Below, one piece after another: positions 45,489 through 64,000 of a DNA stretch of 64,000 nucleotides. Where the stretch lies: contig NC_068559.1 in the NCBI RefSeq assembly GCF_022201045.2, positions 28,899,501-28,963,500 of the forward strand. Direction: 5' to 3'. Made by a program: the position numbers and the translations under genes. The notes below the pieces were generated by a model that saw only the letters and a list, made by a program, of their open reading frames with translations, made no database searches and had not been told where the DNA came from. Numbering within the stretch: position 1 is the first letter of the stretch; each line of letters begins with the position of its first letter. The stretch comes from Citrus sinensis (Eukaryota > Streptophyta > Magnoliopsida > Sapindales > Rutaceae).

Positions 45489-45540
45489 CTTGCTCTGTTT
45501 AGTTTTGCTCGGGTAATTTTTTTTTTTCCGTTGCTTTAAG

Positions 45541-45580
45541 TTAGGGTTTTAATTCCATTGAAAAAAAAAAGTTAGGGTTT
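45541..45580 (-). promoter_or_regulatory. Two telo-box motifs upstream of the UPF0390 gene
   Basis: AAACCCTAA on the minus strand, seen as TTAGGGTTT, occurs at 45541-45549 and 45572-45580, each followed by the same taatt. They lie 50-95 bases upstream of the start codon. Telo-boxes are enriched in promoters of plant ribosomal and translation genes. Confidence 0.6.
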
Positions 45581-46076
45581 TAATTTTGATTTCTTAATTT
45601 ATTTGGAGGTTCAGTCTGCCGCGGCGATAACTTTCATTCAGGACCCTTTTGTTTAGGTTTATTTCACTTAGGTTTATTTCACTTAGGTTAAATATTATAA
45701 ATAAACAATCATTCAACGTCTAAGGAAAAAAACATACCTACTGAACTAGAACTACAGACGTGAAAGTTAAGATATTTAACAGAGCCAGTGTATTTTGCTA
45801 AGGAAAATGACATATGCACCCCGGAGCCCACCTCGATTCCTCAACTCTAATGAGGCCTAATTTTGAGTAATTTTATTATTAATTTAAACTTTTAAGAGCA
45901 TTCATTAAAATATTTTAATTTTTATTTCTTCATATGTGGAATTGAGAAGAGGTTAAAAGTTGACTCTTATCATTACTCATTTGCTATTTGCAATTGCTCT
46001 AAGTTAACGAACATGTGTCCTTTATCGCATCAACCGTAAGCCTGTAACACTTCAGCATTTGGAGATTGGAAATCTT

Positions 46077-46318
46077 ATTGAAGTTGAGGATGTAAAGCAG
46101 GACAATCTAATCTAATGGGTAAAGCTGCGTGCTACATTTGAGGTTTAAGGAAATGAAAATGAAAATGAAATCAGTAGAAAGCTGGGCCAGCTCGATATTG
46201 AAGTTGTGGATGTAAGCAGACCAATCTACTGTAGTAACTAGGCTGCAGATTCTGGAAATAGAATCCTGCACTTGAAAGTTTCAGGAAATGACGTCAATAG
46301 AAAGCTGAGGGGGCTCAT
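46077..46318. repeat. Tandem duplication, period 120
   Basis: Two diverged copies begin attgaagttgWggatgtaa (46077 and 46197) and both end near cagtagaaagctg / caatagaaagctg. Internal indels separate them. It lies between the divergent ends of the UPF0390 and RETICULATA-related genes and encodes nothing recognisable. Confidence 0.75.
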
Positions 46319-46508
46319 TATCATGCTCTGTAAGCTTCATGATTGGGAGTTTATAACCGTGGCCTTGGCTTTATAGAATGAAACAAACAAAAACATCGCT
46401 CAAAAGTTGTCCGTTCTTTTGTATTCTCTGATTGCATTTAAAAATCAACACCTATTAAAAATAGGTTAACAGACAACAGAGTAAACAAGCGTCTCCACCC
46501 TATATGCA

Positions 46509-49491
46509 CTATTCTCGCATCTTCTGGATTCCAACCCACCGTGCATAATCCACCCACCTGATCAAATGGAAATTTCGATCATTGAAATGAAGAAATATGC
46601 AACAAGTAGTTATAATATGATGCTAGACTACAGGAAAGCTTGAAATATCATACATCAATGACCCCAAGAATGTGTTGCCAGTTCGAAAGGCAAAGCAGAT
46701 TGCAGCAAGTATAATCTTGTTTTCGTGTAGCAATGGCTCTAGAATCCGTTGTTCAATAACTCCTGCAAGTACTTGGTACCTGGTAAACAATAAATGCCCA
46801 TGATCCGTTACAGCGTACTTAGAAACATTATATTATAATATTTTCAAACATAATCCAGAATAGTTATCCAGACATTAGCTAAAAAATTTATACATAATAT
46901 ACACAAACTTTGAGTACCTTCATGGTGAAAGTTAAACAATATGCTGATAGTTTTACCTTAGGTTGCTAGAAACTGCCATGTAAACACCATATGCAACACT
47001 AGTTGAAATTATAGGCACATCCTCTGCTTCACCAGCAAAAGATGTATCGAGGGCCTTTCTTGCATTAATCAAAGCATTCGTTATGCCTACACCAACCTGA
47101 AAGAAGATGTTATAAGTCAAACGCTGCTACATCCAGAATTCCAGAATATGTTGACAGAGAAAGGAACAAATCAAGAGTTCAAAACTGCATGATAATTAAG
47201 CAATCACAAACTATTATTTAACTCAGAGGGATAACTTTAATGACAAAAGCAATACAAGGGTCACATTATCTCCATACATATTTTATAATGAAACATTCAT
47301 TCTTGATGGACGGTCGAAATGTACCGGGTTCAAGGAAGGTGGTTTAATTATCCAATTAGATATAGTATAACTACAAAAGGCCAAAATAAATGTATTTCAT
47401 TCAATATTCAGTTGTTGACCCACCAGAGAGGCACTGGTCCCGACTGCAAATAATTTCGCCCCATTACGCTGCACAACAGATTGAGCTATTATCAGTTCCT
47501 ATTATTAAACTACTAATAGTTCCCACTTTCCATGAAAATGACTGCCTGAATTTCTTTGGCAAGCTGATACATACCACTATTGCACCTATTCTCTGTATAA
47601 GGGAATACGATGTTCCAGTAAATGCCACCTGCACAGAAGATCTTAGAAGTCAATATCAGGCTATATGCCGTCATGACTGTTTATGGAAACAAAATTTTTC
47701 AAATAATTGGTGAGAACCTGGAACGCATTATCAGGACAGTTGAAGAAGAACTTAGCAATTGGTCCTGTACTCATTGCAAGAGGAGGTCGAAGAGAAATAG
47801 TGGGAGCAGGAAGCCAGACAAGCATAAAATCTGCTATTATGGCCATTACCTAGGATGCATTAGCTATTGATTAGAGAAATAGATGATATTACAAAAAGTC
47901 AAGTTAAATGACAATGCCAAAATAAATACAATAAGAAGAAAACATGAGAAAAAGAGTGAAATGTTTGCTATGTAGTAAACACACTGCATGAAAAGAAAAC
48001 TTTACATATTGCAAATATGGGAGACAATTTGAAGCACTTATGGGTTCTGAATCCACTGAAACAAGACTTATTTAGTAACCACGAAAAAATGTATCTTAGG
48101 TAAGTTTGGGCAGGTTGCTTCTAATTTTTAATTCCATGCTCCCAGTCCCAATTTTAACCGCAGCATAGCTGCCCTACATCTATATTTTAGGAGAATTTTT
48201 CTCCCACAATAAGGGCAACTGGCCGTAAGTTGGGGTATCAGATTACTAGCACATTCAGTTTAATGCAGAAAGTAAAGCTACAGCACAAAAGATGACGTAC
48301 ATACCACATCAGCGAAAACAAAATCTAACTCCTTGGAAAAATTTTCTCTGCGTCTCTCCAATTCTGCAGCAGTCTGAAAAGGAAGCAAGATACGAATACT
48401 TCATTTTGTACATCAGAAATAAGCCTCCAATAGTCAAAGAAAAATGAGAGGACAGACTTCTACCCTAGAAAAGCTTCTAAAACAAGCCCAAACATACAAC
48501 GTCTTACTTATAAAGCAAGTACAGGATAATGTGATTAATTTAGCAAAACTTGATATGAAAGTCCCCAAAAAGATCACAAGCTAATCCGGACTATTTGCCC
48601 AGAAATACCAACCAACCAGGAGCCCAAATGAAGTTGGTTCACACATGGCCAGCACTTTTCATCATTAAATTCTTAATACCGAAACACACGTAATAAGAGG
48701 GAAATTCCAGGATTAGTCAAGGAAGAGCATCACAGAAATCATCAACAAGTCAAGTCAAGCCGAGATCAAATTTTCAGATAAAATCATAACAGCAAAGCAG
48801 ATATAATTAATTAATAAAATGGAATATCAATTAAAAAAGGTGGAGGCAGAGGTTAGAAAATTCAGAAACCTTAGTGAAGACCCCAACTCCACACTCCATG
48901 GCAACTTTAGCCAAGAACAAATCATCAGCGAGCAAGCGTTCCCTGAAACCACCAAAATTAAGCAGCCACCGAAATACAGGTGACTTCTCCAGCTCAAGAT
49001 ACCTCTTAACAATGGCTGCGGGTACCCGCCCTGCCTCGATTGCTCCCGCCAAATCCTTCGGTAAGTCCCCCAACGTCCTTCCCGCCTATACAACAAACAC
49101 GTATCAAGTATAAACATAGAATCAATACATACTCATTGAACTTACGATGAAATACATATACATTACGCACAAGAAAAGATGATACCTTTGCCAGAGCGAA
49201 GATGGCTTCAGTGCAGTTGTGGAAACCAGCATCATCATCACCGCCACCCCCGCCGCCTCCGCTCCCCCAGCTACCACCTCCGCCTTTTCCGCCGCCCGAG
49301 GCAAAAATGACCGTTGGGCGGCAGGTTTTGTTTTTATTAGGCGTACTGGAAGTGCATGTGAGAGAGAAATTAATGAGGTGGGGATTGGGGATTTGGCGGG
49401 TGATGTTATTGATAACAAAACTCTGGTGGCGGTTATGGTAGCTTGGTGAAAAGGCGCGTGTCGGGAGGTTAGAGAAAGAAGCGGTTGCCAT
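46509..49491 (-). CDS. RETICULATA-related plastid membrane protein (DUF3411)
   Basis: Nine exons, 49491-49186, 49085-48870, 48373-48305, 47849-47718, 47628-47575, 47468-47424, 47096-46957, 46779-46654 and 46557-46509, encode 378 residues, all in phase. The first 60-70 residues are Ser/Thr/Asn-rich (MATASFSNLPTRAF) and fit a chloroplast transit peptide. A Gly-rich linker (GGGKGGGGSWGSGGGG) follows. The DUF3411 core contains AIEAGRVPAAIVKRYLELEKS, ERLLADDLFLAKVAMECGVG, DFMLVWLPAPTISL, FFFNCPDNAFQ and GNTFLGSLMWVDYARWVG. Members of this family are chloroplast envelope proteins; mutants have reticulate leaves and altered mesophyll. Biochemical role unresolved. It is transcribed divergently from the plastid ribosomal L1 gene. 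Confidence 0.92.
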
Positions 49492-50377
49492 TTTTGGACA
49501 GATCACCAGAGTTATCACGGAACAAGTCTTGACTTGAGGAACTAATTCTATTACTCAGTTGAGTCGAGCCCAGTTGAGTTGACAGATTTCATTTCACGCG
49601 CACGTACCCTCACCCTCTAGTCTCGACGTAATTACGGAAGTTAAAAATTCCATTGGTTTCTTATTATTACTATTATTATTTAATGGGAAGAAAATCGGTT
49701 TATACACTAAATATTTTTTTGCTGATACTTAAATTTTACATTTATAAGATATGACGCTATAATTTACAATTAATTTAATCAGAAATTTTGTTGATATTTT
49801 ATTTAGATAATTTTTTATAGAACGACTTAATAATTACGTAAATCTGGCTATTTATATATAACAAAACTTTATTTTTGCCACTTTACAAAGTAAGATTGAA
49901 AGTTTAGGGCAGATTCGTAAAATTAATGCGGATTTTATATTTATCTACACAACAGTTGCGCAAATTATCAAAAGTTGTAGTTGATGCGTTCGAAGGAGAG
50001 CGCGTGGGGTGAGTGACACGCACGCAGGTAGATGACAGTCAGACCTGAATCTGACTGATGATTACTCGGACCCGATAGAAAAGTTGATATGAAAACCAGT
50101 GGCTTTTAAAGACCTAGGCCCAATATTTAATTAAAACAGGCGGGCAATCCGACCCGACCCGAGCCTGCCAAGAATAAAACCCGTACCCGTACAATTAATT
50201 TGGTAGAGCAATATAAATTGAACGGTCTACATTGGCAGGAATTACTATACTAAAAAGAAAGACGCTCTTATCTTCTTCTTCTCGGACTTTTTTTCTGGGT
50301 AGGTATAGCAATTTGCAATAGCAGTGCATATATACAAATTACAAAACTCAAAAAGGTTCCAATACTGTATCCGCAAA
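49492..50377. other. Divergent promoter region, RETICULATA-related (-) and PRPL1 (+)
   Basis: 0.9 kb between two genes for plastid proteins. The middle (about 49650-49950) is AT-rich. Near 50135-50170 is a CGACCCGACCCGAG stretch. No coding sequence is supported; both promoters must lie here. Confidence 0.55.
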
Positions 50378-52665
50378 ATGGCGACATGTGGCACTACTCC
50401 GTCGTCTCTGATGCTAACATACGCCGCCACGCCAGTACACCCGCAAGACTTGACACCCTCGCTGTCTCTTCTTTCTTTCAAACCCTCGAAGACTGCGGCT
50501 TTCTCACTGTGCACCAACCTCAGCGTTAGAGGAGGGGAGAGGAGGGCGAGCAAGTGGCTTGATTTGTATCCGCTGAGACAGAACAAAAATGGGCTTCCTG
50601 GACACATGCTGGCGGCTGCTTCTGCTGTCGAAGCTGATACTGACTTGGCCACTGACGATGTGGAGGACGATACTCAGGGAGGTGCTGAAGGAGCAACTGC
50701 TACTGCTACTGCTACTGCTACTATTTCAACTAAGCCTAAGAAAGGCAAGGCTGCGTTGCCTCTCAAGAGAGACAGGGTATTTGCTTTTGTTTCTGTATTT
50801 TTGTTGGGTTACCTTTTTTCTTTTTCTTTTTGCCTTTTTGTTTAATGTTTTCTTGCTCTTCAAAATGTCAGACTAGGTCTAAAAGATTCCTGGAAATTCA
50901 AAATTTGAGGGAAGGCAAGAAAGAGTATGATTTGAAGACGGCAATATCTTTGTTGAAGCAGATGTCAAGTACAAAGTTCACGGAAACAGCTGAAGCCCAT
51001 TTTCGCCTCAACATTGATCCCAAATACAATGATCAACAGCTTAGAGCAACAGTAAGTTGTGCAATCTTTTTAACAACATTAAAGGATTATTTATGTGTGT
51101 GGTCTTACTAATGTTTGATTTTATACTTAAAACTACCCCCATTTGATTCCTACCCCTTTGTTGCAGGTGAGTTTACCCAAGGGAACTGGAAAATCTGTTA
51201 AGGTGGCTGTTCTTGCTCAAGGTAGTTTTAGGAATTTACTGATGCATGATTCGTTTAGCTCTAATATGATGGTGTTGTACCTTCATTCCCCTTGAACCTC
51301 TTATACATATTAAGGAATCCTAATGAATTTTCTATCTGACTGTTGTACATTGGCAGAGTCAGTTTTTTCCATTTGAAATTGACATAGCGTTAGATTCTAT
51401 ATGGTTCTCTGTTCATAAAATAACTACTGTCACTTGTTCCCTTGGTTTCCATTATTTTATACCTTAATATCATTTCAGGTGAAAAGTTCGATGAAGCAAA
51501 AAATGCAGGAGCAGATTTGGTTGGTGGTGATGACTTGATTGAACAAATAAAAGGAGGATTCATGGAGTTCGACAAGCTAATTGCTTCACCAGATATGATG
51601 GTTAAGGTGCTGATCTTGATCCTCTCCCAGCTCTATATTTGTCAAATTCTAGGAAATCCTCAGGATAGAAACTATAACTGTGTAAGAGGGATGTGGCTCT
51701 GTCGGTTAAATAAAAATTGTAGTTAGCCTAATAATTGGTTTCTCCATTTGGGTCTTTTATAGTTCAGCAATCCACAGAATGTAATTGCTTGAATGTAACC
51801 GCCACAAGCTTCTTGTTTGGATTTATTGTCAAGGGCATCCAGTCACTCTTCAACTGAATGTAGATCAATTCTTTTTGTCAATTGATACTAATGGGTATGT
51901 GTTCATATATGTTATGAATTTTCAGTTAAAACCCTTTCTACTTGCATCAGGTTGCCAGCCTAGGAAAAATTCTTGGACCACGGGGACTCATGCCAAATCC
52001 TAAAGCTGGTACTGTTACAACTAACATACCTCAGGTAAGGTTTAAATAATTCTGTTCGTAATTTTTCTTTTTGAAAATTATTATTACTGTGTATGTTTCT
52101 TGGTGCTGGAGCTACAAGTCTTCAGTGATTAAAGAAAAGGTAGAAACAACTAGTATAATGATGATGTTCAGCTGTGGAAACCAATGACATGAGAAACATC
52201 AAATGATGATAAATGCACTTTGTTATCTAACTGATAAAATTTCAGTAGCTTAATGAAATGGGTTCCTTGTGTAATCTTTCAGGCCATAGAAGAATTCAAG
52301 AAGGGAAAAGTTGAATATAGAGCAGATAAAACTGGGATTGTCCACATACCTTTTGGGAAAGCTGATTTTTCTGAAGATGACCTCCTCATAAACTTCCTTG
52401 CTGCTGTTGTATGTCCTCTCTCTCTCCCTCCCCCCACCCCCACCCCCAACCCTTGTCTTCGTTGAGCTAAATGGTGCTTAAACTGCGTTGTACTCATCTT
52501 GGAAATTGGATTGTATTGATCGTGCAGAAATCAATTGAAGCAAACAAGCCAAAAGGGGCCAAAGGAGTGTACTGGAAAAGTGCTTACATTTGCTCATCAA
52601 TGGGACCTTCCATTCGATTAAACATAAAAGAAATGCTCGATTACAAGCTTCCATCAAATTTCTAA
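50378..52665 (+). CDS. PRPL1: Plastid 50S ribosomal protein L1 (uL1c)
   Basis: Seven exons, 50378-50776, 50872-51051, 51167-51221, 51479-51606, 51951-52034, 52283-52408 and 52528-52665, encode 369 residues with all phases matching. The first 130 residues form a transit peptide and an acidic, Ala/Thr-rich mature N-terminus (an AT-dipeptide repeat from a GCTACT microsatellite). The uL1 domain follows: [10 protein letters not shown], the [13 protein letters not shown] strand, [18 protein letters not shown] (the uL1 signature) and [15 protein letters not shown]. uL1 binds 23S rRNA at the stalk that helps release the E-site tRNA. The protein works in chloroplast translation. It is shorter at the 3' end than no relative I recall; the stop follows DYKLPSNF. 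Confidence 0.95.
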
Positions 52666-53452
52666 ACGACATAACTAAATTTTGTAAATGATATCTTTAA
52701 CTGTTCAGTCAGCCTCTTTGATACCCATGCCAGGGCTTGCCACTGCTTGGCAAAAGTTGTAGGAGAGCGAATTATGGTGAGGTGAGGAGATCTTGATTAT
52801 CAATGTGGATGAGATTGTAGCAAATAAAAAAAAAGGAAAAATGCATACAGCATGGCTTTTTTCCGTACTGAAAAAGATATTATTATTAACGCCCACTCTC
52901 AGCTTCATTACCGCAATTTTTTGTTCTGTAAAATTATTTGGTATCCTACTGAATATTTTTCCATTCTTGTATTCCCTTGAGCTCCATTTTTTATTTTTTG
53001 AAATGAAGTTATTATCCCACCCGCAGACACAGATTCCCAGTTCTGGTTCTGGTTTGCATCTGATCACATTTGATAACGAATAGGAATCCATTGGTTCGCT
53101 CCTATTTAGTTGGATCATCGATTTGATGACTAATGATTTATTCCAGGGGCAAGGTCTAATCCACGAGAGAATTGAAATTTTCCCCAAGTAGCCAAAGATA
53201 TCGAGTGAAAAATATCGTTCCCTGCATAAAAATGGCAACACTTAAAAGGAAAGAAATACTTCTGAGCATAATTTATAATACTATATTCAGAAATGAATTC
53301 ATCTGTATAAAGGGCAAAAGATATACAGCCAAGAAAACCCAAGTACAAATCGCTTTACAAAACTGAAGCTATGGGACAAAATATGGATTCGTTGCGAAGA
53401 AATATAGAGGCCGTCCTGGGTTGCTTGCTAACATGTCTGATTATAAAAGAGT
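52666..53452. other. 3' flanks of convergent PRPL1 (+) and SMC5 (-)
   Basis: Tail-to-tail region of about 0.8 kb that should contain both 3' untranslated regions. Open frames on both strands lack family matches. No repeat or RNA gene recognised. Confidence 0.55.
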
Positions 53453-63611
<10,159 letters not shown>

Positions 63612-64000
63612 CTGAAAGAAGTCATTTAAACACCAATAACCCTCAGCATTGCTTAACAAACGTGAAGCGAAATTATAAGAAACAGAAAATTGAACCATAT
63701 GTAACACTTCAGTTTAGCTTCCAATACTCTTTAGCAAAACGAGCTCAATAGCGGTACTAAGCTCATTACGTTTATCTCCAATTTCAACCAAATTTGTTAC
63801 TTTCTTCCATGTTTTCTTCACACAGCCGTGAAAAACATGACGCCTATTTTATTATTTAAAGAAAAAAAATTGAACCCAAAACCCTAACGCTAGCTCCTAA
63901 TAAAAGTAAAAACAAGAATAACTGAATAAGTGATATAAGAAAGCCAAACAGAAAAGATGAGACGCTTATCTCTTCCAAATTCGTTTTCTTCTCCCTCATT
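63612..64000. other. 5' part of SMC5: upstream intron or promoter
   Basis: The SMC5 exon at 63611 needs an upstream exon ending in two bases of an Arg codon. I found no convincing donor in this stretch. An ATG near 64000 on the minus strand opens a short basic frame (MREKKTN) without a usable donor in the right phase. A TTAGGGTTTT motif lies near 63880 on the minus strand. Confidence 0.4.

Noticed and set aside
49006-49449. Several long overlapping frames on both strands
   Set aside because: They are shadows of the Gly-rich first exon and second exon of the RETICULATA-related gene.

Overview
The window is plant nuclear DNA from a dicot. The genes have many short GT-AG introns in AT-rich DNA and encode plant-specific families: wax-synthase-like MBOAT, pheophytinase, bZIP24-like, CC-NBS-LRR, auxin response factor, RETICULATA-related and plastid ribosomal protein L1. 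The SMC5, ARF4-like and CNL sequences resemble Sapindales, and Citrus is my best guess. That guess comes from memory of family sequences, not from a search.

Layout. 0.1-1.1 kb: a non-autonomous hAT element. 3.6-4.7 kb (-): MBOAT acyltransferase. 5.9-6.7 kb (+): RING-H2 protein. 7.2-8.9 kb (-): small GIY-YIG (SLX1-type) protein in three exons. 9.4-11.7 kb (-): pheophytinase. 15.4-16.2 kb (+): group F bZIP. 18.9-19.2 kb: a SINE with a perfect 16-bp target-site duplication. 19.9-23.7 kb (+): an intact CC-NBS-LRR gene. 24.7-25.7 kb: an element with about 100-bp terminal inverted repeats. 25.9-30.9 kb (-): an ARF4-like gene whose last exon encodes an LRR array of the neighbouring NLR type. 32.0-35.4 kb (+): F-box/WD40. 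36.1-37.4 kb (+): NAA10. 39.1-41.5 kb (-): choline-transporter-like protein. 44.0-45.5 kb (-): small UPF0390 protein. 46.5-49.5 kb (-): RETICULATA-related plastid protein. 50.4-52.7 kb (+): plastid ribosomal L1. 53.5 kb to the right edge (-): SMC5, 29 coding exons, with the first exon not found.

Most of the genes are ordinary housekeeping genes. The unusual region is 19.9-31.1 kb. An NLR and a chimeric gene face each other tail to tail there. The chimera joins an ARF4-like DNA-binding region (ten exons in all, every junction in phase) to an NLR-type LRR of about 300 residues. It has no NBS domain, no ARF middle region and no PB1 domain. Its B3 domain has lost the usual THGGFSV loop. Its 5' end carries a 170-bp-period tandem duplication that creates a 56-codon upstream ORF whose stop overlaps the main start codon (TAATG). 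Exon coordinates were derived by hand from splice consensus, reading phase and family similarity. None has been tested against transcripts.
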